Shown: positions 55,386 through 63,945 of the stretch, piece by piece | Position numbering within the stretch: position 1 is the stretch's first letter | How the letters are laid out: each line of letters begins with the position of its first letter | Source of the DNA: UBA7236 sp964463165 | Lineage (GTDB): Bacteria > Bacteroidota > Bacteroidia > Chitinophagales > BACL12 | Assembly: GCA_964463165.1 (NCBI GenBank) | Contig: CAYXBK010000012.1 | Coordinates: 83,531-147,530, forward strand | Length of the DNA stretch: 64,000 nt | Direction of reading: 5' to 3' | Position numbers and translations under genes: made by a program | Notes under the pieces: generated by a model | Database searches by the model: none | Seen by the model: only the letters and a program-made list of their open reading frames with translations | Told to the model about the DNA's origin: nothing

Positions 55386-58061
55386 ATGAACCCTACAACT
55401 GAAAATATTAAGCAGCGTTTATCACTTCGAAAACCCTTACAAGAAGCATTGGATATACTCACACATTTGGCAGGTGAGTTGGAATTGAAAAAAGAAGTTG
55501 ACCTAAAGTCAGAATTAGAAAAAGTTCAATCTCTTTATCCAACCTGTTCTGATTTTGAAAGAGAATTTGTTTCCATTTGTTACAGTATTGCAACTGGTGT
55601 TGGCAAAACAAGATTAATGGGAGCCTGTATTGCTTTTTTATATTTGGAAAAGGGCATCAGAAACTTTTTTGTATTAGCACCCAATCTCACTATTTACAAT
55701 AAGCTTATTGAAGATTTTGGCAATAGCAGCAACCCTAAATATGTTTTTAATGGAATTGCAGAATTTGTTCATAATAAACCGGTAATTATTACCGGGGACA
55801 ATTATAATCAGGCCAGTTCGCTTTTTAGTGAAACTGAAATAAGAATTAATATTTTTAATGTTTCAAAATTTGCAAGGGAAATAAAACCAACAAAGGAAGG
55901 CGGACGGAATATGGCACCGCGTATAAAGCGCTTATCAGAATATTTAGGGCAATCATATTGGGAATATCTCAGCAATTTGAATGATTTGGTTATTTTGATG
56001 GATGAAGCGCATCGGTACCATGCAGATAAAAGTAAAGAAGCAATCAATGAACTAAAACCGATTTTGGGTATCGAATTAACTGCAACGCCGATTGATGAAA
56101 AAGGAGATCAGTTCAGAAATGTTGTTTATGAATATAGTTTAGCAAAAGCATTGGATGATGGATTGTATGTAAAAAATCCAACCATTGCAACCCGGAAGGA
56201 TTTTAACCCGCAGGGAAGAAGCGAAGAGGAGATTGAAAAGATAAAATTGGAAGATGCTGTAAGCATTCATGAGGATACGAAGCAAGAGCTAAAACTATTT
56301 GCACTCAATACCGGAAACAAAATAGTCAAACCATTTATTTTGGTGGTTTGTAAAGACACTACCCATGCAAAGGCGGTTTTTGATTTAGTTACATCGGTTG
56401 ATTTTTATGAAGGAGAATTTGCTAATAAAGTTTTGCAGATTGACAGCACAACTCGAAACGAGGAGTTGATTGAAGAGCAATTCATTTCATTGGAGAGTGA
56501 AGACAATGAAATTGAAATTGTAATTCATGTAAATATGCTGAAAGAGGGTTGGGATGTTACGAATCTTTATACAATCGTCCCTCTTAGAGCCTCTAACGCA
56601 TCTATATTAGTTGAACAAACAATTGGCAGAGGTTTACGTTTGCCTTTTAATGGTGAAAGAACCGGGAATAATAAGGTTGATAAACTAACAGTTGTAGCGC
56701 ATGATAATTTCAACAGAGTGATCGAAGCAGCACAAAACCCAAATTCTATTTTGAACAAGCTCCATTTTGTTGAAATTGAATCGGCAATATTAAATGAACG
56801 AACGGAAGTTGTAACAGTTCAAAATTCTTTAACTGAAAATTTGAATAAAGAACAGGATGTTGTAAATAAAATACAAGACATCGGTCAAAAACAAAAGCAA
56901 CAAAACATAGTTGATGCAAAAAAGATATTGGTAAATGTTATCCCTTTTTTCAATACCAATTCACAAGTAAAGAAAGTAGATGACCTTATGAAACCTGAAG
57001 TAAAAGCTCAGGTTATGCAAGCTGTGCATAAGGAATTAAATACTGGTCAGTTAAACTTGTTTGCAAAGGAAATAGCAACTGAAGCTGACGTAATTTATGA
57101 AAAATTAGTTACTGATTTTAAAAATAACATCATTGAAATTCCGAGAATGGATTTAGTTCAAGGTGAAGTGACCGCAAGTTTTGATGGATTTGATTTAGAC
57201 ACTAAGGATTTTTCCTACGATCAGCTTACTGAAGAAATTGTGAGAATTGGCTTGAAGGATAAAAAGGTTGATGTTATTGAAGTCAGAAAAGGAGTATATT
57301 ATGGTAAACCCGATAAATTGCTTATTTCTGAGCTTATAAATTATTCTGAAATAGATTACGATACAAATGCGGACTTGCTGCACAAATTGGCTGAACAAGC
57401 TATTTCTGAATTACAAGATAACTTAAAAGAGGGCGAAGATATTAATACACTTGTATTTCAATGGAGAAGTTTAATTGCAAGTAGAATGTATGCTCAAATG
57501 ATGAAGCATTTCCGCTTACATGAACCGGACTATATTAAACCGAATGTTAAACCATTTACCAGAATTGAAGAATGGAATTTTACAACTTTGAAAAATGCCG
57601 GGCATAAGGATTATAGGGACGATAGCTTCCCGGCAAACCAAGTTCCTAAATATGTTTTCAGGGGATTTGAAAAGAGTTGTCACTTTGAATATAAATTTGA
57701 TAGCCGCACAGAGCAGACACTCAGCTTCATTTTAGAGCATGATAAATATGTATTAAAATGGCTAAGACCCGCACCCAATCAATTCCGGATTTATTGGTTG
57801 CATAACAGCAAGAAATATGAACCAGATTTTGTTGCTGAAACAGCAGATTGCATTTATCTGATCGAAACTAAGGCGGCCAATGCTGTTGATATGACCGAAA
57901 TTCAGGTAAAGGCACAAGCGGCTTTAAAGTATTGCAAGTATGCATCTGAGTATACCGCCGAACATGGAGGAAAGCAATGGAAATATGTAATTATTCCCCA
58001 TGATCAGGTAATGAAGTCGAGCAGTTTTAATGGAGTTATTTCTCAAAACATATTTAAATAA
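55386..58061 (+). CDS. Type III restriction enzyme Res subunit
   Basis: This 891-residue protein has a DEAD/DEAH helicase core with Walker A TGVGKT (70-75), the DEAH box MDEAHRYHA (D206-H209), LTATPID and, in lobe two, LKEGWDVTNLYTIVPLR with the later TIGRGLRLP arginine finger. The C-terminal PD-(D/E)XK nuclease domain shows EPDFVAETADCIYLIETKA at about residues 815-834. The gene starts 18 bases after mod. Length and order match type III Res. It should translocate or diffuse along DNA with Mod and cut non-methylated foreign DNA. Confidence 0.92.
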   Translation: MNPTTENIKQRLSLRKPLQEALDILTHLAGELELKKEVDLKSELEKVQSLYPTCSDFEREFVSICYSIATGVGKTRLMGACIAFLYLEKGIRNFFVLAPNLTIYNKLIEDFGNSSNPKYVFNGIAEFVHNKPVIITGDNYNQASSLFSETEIRINIFNVSKFAREIKPTKEGGRNMAPRIKRLSEYLGQSYWEYLSNLNDLVILMDEAHRYHADKSKEAINELKPILGIELTATPIDEKGDQFRNVVYEYSLAKALDDGLYVKNPTIATRKDFNPQGRSEEEIEKIKLEDAVSIHEDTKQELKLFALNTGNKIVKPFILVVCKDTTHAKAVFDLVTSVDFYEGEFANKVLQIDSTTRNEELIEEQFISLESEDNEIEIVIHVNMLKEGWDVTNLYTIVPLRASNASILVEQTIGRGLRLPFNGERTGNNKVDKLTVVAHDNFNRVIEAAQNPNSILNKLHFVEIESAILNERTEVVTVQNSLTENLNKEQDVVNKIQDIGQKQKQQNIVDAKKILVNVIPFFNTNSQVKKVDDLMKPEVKAQVMQAVHKELNTGQLNLFAKEIATEADVIYEKLVTDFKNNIIEIPRMDLVQGEVTASFDGFDLDTKDFSYDQLTEEIVRIGLKDKKVDVIEVRKGVYYGKPDKLLISELINYSEIDYDTNADLLHKLAEQAISELQDNLKEGEDINTLVFQWRSLIASRMYAQMMKHFRLHEPDYIKPNVKPFTRIEEWNFTTLKNAGHKDYRDDSFPANQVPKYVFRGFEKSCHFEYKFDSRTEQTLSFILEHDKYVLKWLRPAPNQFRIYWLHNSKKYEPDFVAETADCIYLIETKAANAVDMTEIQVKAQAALKYCKYASEYTAEHGGKQWKYVIIPHDQVMKSSSFNGVISQNIFK

Positions 58062-58082
58062 AAATATATAAAATGCAAAAGC

Positions 58083-58592
58083 ATGAATTACTTAGGAATT
58101 AATTGCAGTGTTGAAAAAGGGTTGGGCAGGCTTGTAATAGTAATTTTAAATAGTGAAAACGAGGTAATGCAATTTGTTTTCCGAAGCCCATCTGTTTTTT
58201 CTTTCAATAACAATTCAGCAGAAATATTAAATTGGCATAGGGATAATATAATTTCATTAATTAGTCAGTTCAATATTGATGGAATTGTCGTAAAAAAAAC
58301 TGAACGAAGTTCATTTGTTTCAAGGATTAAAAACTCAGGGATATTTAAACTTTATTTAGAAGGCGTAATACTTTCGCTTGCAGGTAGCATTGGGAAACTC
58401 AACAAACATTTTTATAAGACGGATATGCAAGTAATTCTTCAGTCTAAAAACATTTTTGATTTAGATATTGAAACCATTTGTGTAAATTATAAACTTAAAA
58501 ACTTAATTGGAGTAATTCCAAAACCGGAAATAGAGGTTACGAAAGAGGCATTGCTGGCAGTTATTTCACTTAGAAAAAAATTAGTAGAATGA
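58083..58592 (+). CDS. RNase H/RuvC-fold-like protein (DUF3010-like)
   Basis: This 169-residue protein is predicted to fold like RNase H: strands at MNYLGINCSVEKG, LGRLVIVILNSENEVMQFVF and DGIVVKKTER, followed by helices (FKLYLEGVILSLAG) and a last strand/helix (TKEALLAVISL). It recalls by eye DUF3010 and RuvC-like proteins, but the usual first acidic residue is not evident, so catalysis is doubtful. It starts 21 bases after res, and its stop overlaps the kinase start by four bases (ATGA), tying it to the kinase gene. The function in this operon is unknown. Confidence 0.6.
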   Translation: MNYLGINCSVEKGLGRLVIVILNSENEVMQFVFRSPSVFSFNNNSAEILNWHRDNIISLISQFNIDGIVVKKTERSSFVSRIKNSGIFKLYLEGVILSLAGSIGKLNKHFYKTDMQVILQSKNIFDLDIETICVNYKLKNLIGVIPKPEIEVTKEALLAVISLRKKLVE

Positions 58593-59728
58593 TTAATACA
58601 ATTGTAGAAATTGAACCCATTGAAGATTTTCCAGAACAGGGATTCTATTCAAAGACTTACTTAGCACTTGATAAAAGATTGGATAGGCGAGTTGCTGTAA
58701 AGGATATTATTTATGAAAGTATTACCTCGAAAGCGGATTTCGAAAAATACTTTGAAGAAGCTTACAAACTATCAATTGCTGTGCATCCCAGGGTATTACC
58801 TGTTTATTATGTTGGTCTTGACCATAACATTGATGGATTGATAATTCCCAGAATTGTAACATGTTTTTTTAAAAATGGATCACTAAATAGCTATCTTCAA
58901 AGGATATATGCAACGAATCGCACTTTAGGTTTAGATGAAGTAATTAGATTCTCGCACGATATAATTCAAGGCATGATACATCTTCATGCTTTAGATATTG
59001 TTCATCTGGATTTGAAAGCATCAAACATCTATATTGGGGATGATGGGAAATTAATAATAGGAGATTTCGGACAATCAAAGTTTATTAAGGATAGTATTAT
59101 AATCGAACGTGTTGATCTATATCCCGCATTAGCACCAGTTGAGGCAGTTGCAAAAAAAGCGATAGATAAGACTGCGGATATTTATCAATTTGGCCTGTTA
59201 TTATACTCAATGCTCTGTTATACTAAATATCGGCAGGCAATTGACGAAACGTATAAAATAAATACTGACCAACTGAAGTTGATTTATAGAGAAAAACCTG
59301 CAAATGTTGATGAATTAAAGGCTGAATTTAGAGAGAATATGAAATTGTTTAATCAAGCTATAAAAACTTCAACTTTTCCCAATCGAAACGATTACCCATT
59401 TTATGTGCCAAAAAAAATACAGGAAATAATTCACAAATGTTTAGAGCCCAATATTGCAAACCGGTATAATAACTTTTATGAAATTCAGGCTGATCTCAGC
59501 GAGTTTATTTTCCCTGATGGAGTTTCTGATTACTACCAAGATTTAACTACAAATCAGCTACATTTTGAAAAAGAAGGGAAAGCATGTAAAATTTCAGTTC
59601 AACAGGCTGGTGCTGACTTTGATGTAAGTGTAACAAAAAATGGGAAAAATATTAACAAATTTAACAAGTCCGGAATTACTAAAAGTAACCTTCTGAAACT
59701 TTTGATTACCTTTGCATCAGAGATATGA
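58589..59728 (+). CDS. Eukaryotic-type Ser/Thr protein kinase
   Basis: This 379-residue protein is a kinase with most catalytic features: ATP-lysine K38 in RVAVKDI, catalytic loop HLDLKASN (D141, N146), DFG at 159-161 and an APVE motif in the activation segment. The catalytic loop has HLD rather than HRD, a non-RD type. The glycine-rich loop is poorly conserved (EQGFYSKTYLA). No membrane helix is present, so it is cytosolic. A C-terminal domain of about 70 residues (TTNQLHFEKEGKACKISVQQ onward) is extra. Start and stop overlap the neighbouring genes by four bases. A signalling role in the operon is likely. Confidence 0.87.
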   Translation: MINTIVEIEPIEDFPEQGFYSKTYLALDKRLDRRVAVKDIIYESITSKADFEKYFEEAYKLSIAVHPRVLPVYYVGLDHNIDGLIIPRIVTCFFKNGSLNSYLQRIYATNRTLGLDEVIRFSHDIIQGMIHLHALDIVHLDLKASNIYIGDDGKLIIGDFGQSKFIKDSIIIERVDLYPALAPVEAVAKKAIDKTADIYQFGLLLYSMLCYTKYRQAIDETYKINTDQLKLIYREKPANVDELKAEFRENMKLFNQAIKTSTFPNRNDYPFYVPKKIQEIIHKCLEPNIANRYNNFYEIQADLSEFIFPDGVSDYYQDLTTNQLHFEKEGKACKISVQQAGADFDVSVTKNGKNINKFNKSGITKSNLLKLLITFASEI

Positions 59729-59928
59729 AACAATTTCATTGTAAATTCTGCAATAGACTAATGGAAGTCACCTTTTTGGAATACCGTTCAAATTCTTATT
59801 GCAACATGTGTTTTAACGAGAGAGCAACTTCCAAACCAATAGAAAAAAGTAGGCTAAATACTTTTGAATTTATGGGTGATGTTATTCCTATGACTATGCT
59901 TGATAACAAGAAGAGCGGTAAAAAATAG
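59725..59928 (+). CDS. Small zinc-ribbon protein
   Basis: This 67-residue protein has two CxxC pairs (C6-C9 and C26-C29) that would bind one zinc in a ribbon. The C-terminal half is basic and polar. Its ATG overlaps the kinase stop by four bases (ATGA). It is probably a partner or substrate of the kinase, or a DNA- or RNA-binding accessory; the sequence does not decide. It is the last gene of the operon that starts at 48593. Confidence 0.7.
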   Translation: MKQFHCKFCNRLMEVTFLEYRSNSYCNMCFNERATSKPIEKSRLNTFEFMGDVIPMTMLDNKKSGKK

Positions 59929-60016
59929 TTGTTGTTTGGGTAATATATTTTCTTTTCTTATAACTAATTGTCTAAATAAAAACTGATGTTATTGAGCTAT
60001 GTTTTCAACTCGTTAA

Positions 60017-60199
60017 CTATCTATTTTGTTGATTGGTCTTTTCTTCTTTGCTGATAATATACCATATTAAAACAAATAGCGCTATCAATATTAAAGTGGC
60101 TATCAATAAATGCCTGAGCAAATTTTGAGTTTGTGTGCCTAATGAAGGAGCTAACTTTAATGGATCAGGTATTTCTCCTAAAGTTGTAATATCTATCAT
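60017..60199 (-). CDS. 60-residue single-pass membrane protein
   Basis: The chain begins MIDITTLGEIPDPLKLAPSL, has one hydrophobic helix (LLRHLLIATLILIALFVLIWYII) at about 28-50 (given as a region), and ends in a polar basic tail. No family is recognised. Its ATG overlaps the stop of the upstream 118-residue gene by four bases (60196-60199), so the two are a translationally coupled pair. It faces the defence operon from the opposite strand. Confidence 0.6.
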   Translation of the reverse strand: MIDITTLGEIPDPLKLAPSLGTQTQNLLRHLLIATLILIALFVLIWYIISKEEKTNQQNR

Positions 60200-60552
60200 T
60201 TCTTTATAATTTTAATTTTATCTCCTTCCATTGGAACAATAATGTAATTATAAACTGCCAGACACCTCTTATCGTTATATTCTTCATAATTTGTAAATAC
60301 GAAAAAAGAATACCCCCGACCCAAAAGGAATTGTTTATGATATACCTCCTCTTGCTTCCCAGCCATAAGGTCATTTAGGATTCGGAAATTATTAAGTAGT
60401 GGCTTGTCAACCTGAGATTTGTTTTCACGAAGTTCCTTCGCTTTAAGATTGTTGTACCTAATCCTGTTTTCATCATTTGCAAATACTTGATTAGATCGTA
60501 ATGCGATGAAAACTTCGCCTGTCAACGGATCTGTTTTTTCTATTGTTTTCAT
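60196..60552 (-). CDS. 118-residue hypothetical soluble protein
   Basis: The chain starts MKTIEKTDPLTGEVFIALRS and has no signal or membrane segment. A helical middle (NNLKAKELRENKSQVDKPLL) precedes a strand-rich end with FLLGRGYSFFVFTNYEEYND and YNYIIVPMEGDKI. I recognise no family. Coupled to the membrane peptide gene by a four-base overlap, it is the first gene of a two-gene minus-strand operon whose promoter region is shared, divergently, with the 60673 gene. Confidence 0.6.
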   Translation of the reverse strand: MKTIEKTDPLTGEVFIALRSNQVFANDENRIRYNNLKAKELRENKSQVDKPLLNNFRILNDLMAGKQEEVYHKQFLLGRGYSFFVFTNYEEYNDKRCLAVYNYIIVPMEGDKIKIIKK

Positions 60553-60632
60553 AGATACAAATTTATGGCGATTTATTAAATTTGATATTATTTGAATTAA
60601 TGCAAAATAATGCGCTTTAGTGCATAAACATC

Positions 60633-60650
60633 AATTAATATATATTAATT
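60633..60650. promoter_or_regulatory. 18-base perfect palindrome in a divergent promoter region
   Basis: AATTAATATATATTAATT is fully self-complementary. It lies 23 bases before the ATG of the HEPN-like gene, in the 120-base region between divergent genes. It may be a binding site for a regulator or simply an AT-rich promoter element. Confidence 0.4.
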
Positions 60651-60672
60651 TACTTCGAAATGGAATAAAGAC

Positions 60673-61689
60673 ATGAATAATACGCATAAATTTATCGTGT
60701 TTTCAGAAAAACCGAAACTGGGGATGGTTACTCTTGCAAGTTCCTTAATAGTTAACCATTATTTCAAATCAAAATTATCTATTGAAAAAATGCGGAAGGA
60801 CAAAAGGTTGGCGAAGGTAAATTGGGAAACCCCGAATGGTGAAAAGAAGGTGAGCAAACCGATTAACTATTCTATTATTTCAGGATACGTTAGATTAAAG
60901 GGCAAGTTTAATTCAATGGAATTTAATTTGCCAAGAATGGATTGTTTTTGGTTGGATCATTCACTTGACATGAAGGTTAATTTCCAAATTACTGACGAAA
61001 CAGGAACATTTGGACTTGTGAGTGGGATACCCCAGCAACAGTATGGAAAAAATTATCCGGTTGAACCAAAATTGTCAAGAGAAGGCAATCTATTTACAAC
61101 CTTTCAGCCTCAATTAGTAAGCAGAATAATTCGACTCCGTGCAAACCTAATAGAAAATTCAGAATTGGCATTTACTGATGATTGGATATTCGATCTTCGA
61201 TCCTTGATTAACGATACAATTTCACTTTTGGATATTACATTAAATCAGCTTTACATAAAGGCACAATACGACCCTAAACCTAATTGGAAATTTGACACAG
61301 GTAAATTAGGACTTAGACACGGTAGACGGCTTAATGACAAACTTAAATGGATATATCATATTTCTGGGAAACATTTGAATATTGAATCTCATAAAAGTAT
61401 ACTTGAATCTTTAAAGAATATAAGAAATCATTTAATGCACTTTGATCCTCCCTCATTGGTGATTACCGTTGAAGAAGCAACTGGTTGGCTTAATGACTTA
61501 ATCGATATTGGCGTTATTTTAATAAACATACGACAAGCCATTGGTGTGGAAGTATCTGAGGGATTGATTAATTTTATTCTACAGAAGCAAGCGATATTTA
61601 TGCCAAAGAACCTAAATGAATTGAGAAAACCAGTTGGTGTGGATGCCACTGAAGATTACAAATCCTCTACTTGGCCACAATTTGATTAA
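60673..61689 (+). CDS. Hypothetical protein with a HEPN-like RX4H motif
   Basis: This 338-residue protein has no signal peptide. The N-terminal half is strand-rich (SGYVRLKGKFNSMEF, NFQITDETGTFGLVSG). The C-terminal half is helical and contains LKNIRNHLMHFDPP, where R251 and H256 form the R-x4-H motif of HEPN ribonucleases, preceded by a helix resembling those found in HEPN domains. The motif placement at a helix end is typical, but the whole-domain match is by eye only. It is followed after 21 bases by the DUF2971 gene, probably in one transcript. Confidence 0.6.
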   Translation: MNNTHKFIVFSEKPKLGMVTLASSLIVNHYFKSKLSIEKMRKDKRLAKVNWETPNGEKKVSKPINYSIISGYVRLKGKFNSMEFNLPRMDCFWLDHSLDMKVNFQITDETGTFGLVSGIPQQQYGKNYPVEPKLSREGNLFTTFQPQLVSRIIRLRANLIENSELAFTDDWIFDLRSLINDTISLLDITLNQLYIKAQYDPKPNWKFDTGKLGLRHGRRLNDKLKWIYHISGKHLNIESHKSILESLKNIRNHLMHFDPPSLVITVEEATGWLNDLIDIGVILINIRQAIGVEVSEGLINFILQKQAIFMPKNLNELRKPVGVDATEDYKSSTWPQFD

Positions 61690-61710
61690 AATATTTTAAT
61701 AACTCCATTC

Positions 61711-62523
61711 ATGTCAAAAAATATTTTGTATAAATATCGATCTTGGAATAATGAATATCATAAATCCACTTTAACTAAAAACCAAATTTACTTTGCACGA
61801 CCTTTGGAATTTAATGATCCATTTGATTGTAGAATTATAGAGAACTACGGGTTATTGACCGATAATGAAAGGTTGGATTATGTTAATTGGCAAATTGAGA
61901 TAAGGTTTCCTGGTGATTCTTTGAATGCACAAAAATTTGATGAATTGCAACAACGACTTTTGAAAAGGATTTCTAATATTGATGAATATACTAAAAATGC
62001 GGATTCATTGATGTTTGATTCGCAGAATAGGCACCTTGGTATATTTTGCCTTTCAGGTGAATGGAGCAACATTTTATTATGGTCGCATTATGCAAATAAC
62101 CATAAAGGCTTCTGTATAGGATACTCATTTGTGGAAACACGAGATTATTTACTCTCACAATCCCTTAAAGTAAAAGCTGATTATGTAAATTATCAAGATG
62201 ACTTTCCCTCATTGAAACCTGCCCCGAGATATACGTCTAGTGATGCCTTTAAACGTGCCTTTGTTCAAACCCATACAAAAGCAAATGGTTGGTCTTATGA
62301 AAAGGAATTTAGAATCACACTGACTAAATACCCTGAACCACTTACAGATGTCGAGCGCATTGTGATTTTACCTAAAGACTGCATTAAGGAAGTGACTTTG
62401 GGTATTTCAATTAATCAAAGTGACAAATCGGAAATAGTTGATGCATGTAACATTGCGAAAATTCCCATATATCAAGCAAAAAGAGTTCCTTTTAAGTATT
62501 CTATAGATAGGGATCGGCTTTAA
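61711..62523 (+). CDS. DUF2971 family protein
   Basis: This 270-residue protein matches DUF2971 by its hallmark segments: LYKYRSWNNEYHKSTLTKNQ, IYFARPLEFNDPFDCR, ILLWSHYANNHKGFCIGY and WSYEKEFRITLTKYPEP. The biochemical function of DUF2971 is unknown to me. Members are frequent in accessory regions and near defence genes. No signal or membrane segment is present. It lies downstream of the HEPN-like gene on the same strand and converges with the nuclease-like gene. Confidence 0.8.
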   Translation: MSKNILYKYRSWNNEYHKSTLTKNQIYFARPLEFNDPFDCRIIENYGLLTDNERLDYVNWQIEIRFPGDSLNAQKFDELQQRLLKRISNIDEYTKNADSLMFDSQNRHLGIFCLSGEWSNILLWSHYANNHKGFCIGYSFVETRDYLLSQSLKVKADYVNYQDDFPSLKPAPRYTSSDAFKRAFVQTHTKANGWSYEKEFRITLTKYPEPLTDVERIVILPKDCIKEVTLGISINQSDKSEIVDACNIAKIPIYQAKRVPFKYSIDRDRL

Positions 62524-62535
62524 ACCCTGTTCATA

Positions 62536-63834
62536 TTACAATTTAAGTAAATTAATTTCAATTTGTTGTTTCTTAGAAGCACTTTCACTATTTAATTCTA
62601 TTAGATGAAATATATATGTAACTCCTTCAATATTTAATGATGAGTTTTCGTTTAAGAAAATAATGGGATACTTAGTCATAATTAAAATATTAACTTCTGG
62701 CTTTAAATGGGGAAGTGTTTGTAACTGCTTAATATATGTATTACTTTGAGTGAGTGATTGTCTAATTTTCTTAATTATTTGAGCTTTTGTTTCTGATTTA
62801 ATGCCAAATCCTATCTGCTTTATCTCAAATAAGAATGCTGAATTGGAATCAAGAATTAAGCTATCAATTCGAGCCTTTTTCAATTGAATTTCACTTAATG
62901 GATAATAGCCACGTTGAAAAGCAAATTTTTCAAATTCGTATTGAAAATGTTTTTCGGGTTTGGGCTTTATTTGAATCTCCTCTGAATAAAGAGAATTAAA
63001 AATTCTAAACTGATTAATTAAAAATTGAACACCTAATTTTGTATTGAGATTAAGTCTTATTTCCTGAACGATGGAAATTGCATTGTTTAACAAATCATCA
63101 TTTGATATAACGGCCTCGAAATTACCCTCTCTAATTTTCTCAATAAGGATATTTTGATTAGAATATTGAATTTTGGGATAGATGAGTGGGTTAAATGCCT
63201 TGTACATATAAAGAATTGATTCTGCCTCTGCCTGCCCAATAAATCCTGTTTGAAATATATCAAAATATTCCAATTCTTTTTGTTTTAGTTCAATTGGGAA
63301 TATATGATCTAAGAAAAGCCCCCAATCTTCATCTTTTTTGAACCATTCACCATAAATAGTTCTTAAGGTGAGTATTATTCGAGATAAATGATCCGAGGTA
63401 TATTGACTTGAAGAAATGCTTTTAATATCTTGAAAAATTGTCTTTGGACTTCCAGATTGAGGTAGGAATTTAGTTTTGTAAATCATTGGAAATTTTTTGC
63501 CTGAATTTTCAAATTCCCTCAAATCCTTTTTTTTATTAAGTTGTGTAATAAGACGCCTGATTAGAACACTTACTTCAATTTGTTGATCCAAATATTGTTT
63601 GCTGTGACGGATATGAATCCCACCATATAGTATGCTATCGAAAATATATTTAAGCTCAGGTTGAGTAACGATGAAATGAACCATATAGGCGATGTCTTTA
63701 TAAAAGCGGATATTTTTTTCTTTTCGAGCTGCCGCTACGGTCTTCCCAATAGCTTTCCTTGAATTTTGACATTTACTTAACCTTAATTCAAGTCCTTGGA
63801 ACGATACTTCGGAGTATAATGGTTCGTGCTGCAT
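62536..63834 (-). CDS. Protein with C-terminal PD-(D/E)XK nuclease-like domain
   Basis: This 432-residue protein has a mainly helical N-terminal two-thirds with no recognised family. The C-terminal domain (about 295-400) has a putative nuclease core: acidic E300/E302 in the first helix, ARIDSLILDS with D324, then FEIKQ with E337 and K339, and a helix with conserved Gln residues (SLTQSNTYIKQLQ). This spacing fits PD-(D/E)XK enzymes of the kind fused to many defence proteins. The gene is convergent with the DUF2971 gene and is the last before the right border. Confidence 0.65.
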   Translation of the reverse strand: MQHEPLYSEVSFQGLELRLSKCQNSRKAIGKTVAAARKEKNIRFYKDIAYMVHFIVTQPELKYIFDSILYGGIHIRHSKQYLDQQIEVSVLIRRLITQLNKKKDLREFENSGKKFPMIYKTKFLPQSGSPKTIFQDIKSISSSQYTSDHLSRIILTLRTIYGEWFKKDEDWGLFLDHIFPIELKQKELEYFDIFQTGFIGQAEAESILYMYKAFNPLIYPKIQYSNQNILIEKIREGNFEAVISNDDLLNNAISIVQEIRLNLNTKLGVQFLINQFRIFNSLYSEEIQIKPKPEKHFQYEFEKFAFQRGYYPLSEIQLKKARIDSLILDSNSAFLFEIKQIGFGIKSETKAQIIKKIRQSLTQSNTYIKQLQTLPHLKPEVNILIMTKYPIIFLNENSSLNIEGVTYIFHLIELNSESASKKQQIEINLLKL

Positions 63835-63868
63835 ATTAGAATTTTAATTTAATTGTTTCAACTATTAG

Positions 63869-63889
63869 ATGTTTACCCAATGTTTACCC
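63869..63889. promoter_or_regulatory. Right tandem ATGTTTACCC boxes (candidate integrase arm sites)
   Basis: Copies of ATGTTTACCC start at 63869 and 63880, matching the pair near the left border in sequence and orientation (spacing 11 here, 12 there). They lie between the last cargo gene and the tRNA terminator. Confidence 0.7.
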
Positions 63890-63892
63890 TAA

Positions 63893-63934
63893 AACTAAAA
63901 AACCCTCGCAAATCATTGATTTACAAGGGTTTAT
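63893..63934 (-). terminator. Element-supplied terminator for tRNA-Lys
   Basis: Imperfect long arms, AAACCCT with CGCAAATC against GATTTACA with AGGGTTT, form a hairpin whose minus-strand end reads GGGTTTTTTAGTTTT. It begins 13 bases after the tRNA 3' end and lies inside the element. The insertion therefore gives the tRNA a new terminator. Confidence 0.75.
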
Positions 63935-63945
63935 GCTTGATTAGC

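Noticed and set aside
48593..58061. Canonical DISARM system (because of the SNF2/DrmD-like helicase and adenine methylase)
   Set aside because: No DrmA helicase, DrmB (DUF1998) or DrmC (phospholipase D) gene is present. The methylase and partner nuclease are clearly type III Mod and Res.
58589..59728. PglW kinase of a BREX or Pgl system
   Set aside because: The kinase is short (379 residues), and no PglX, PglZ or BrxC-type gene occurs in the element.
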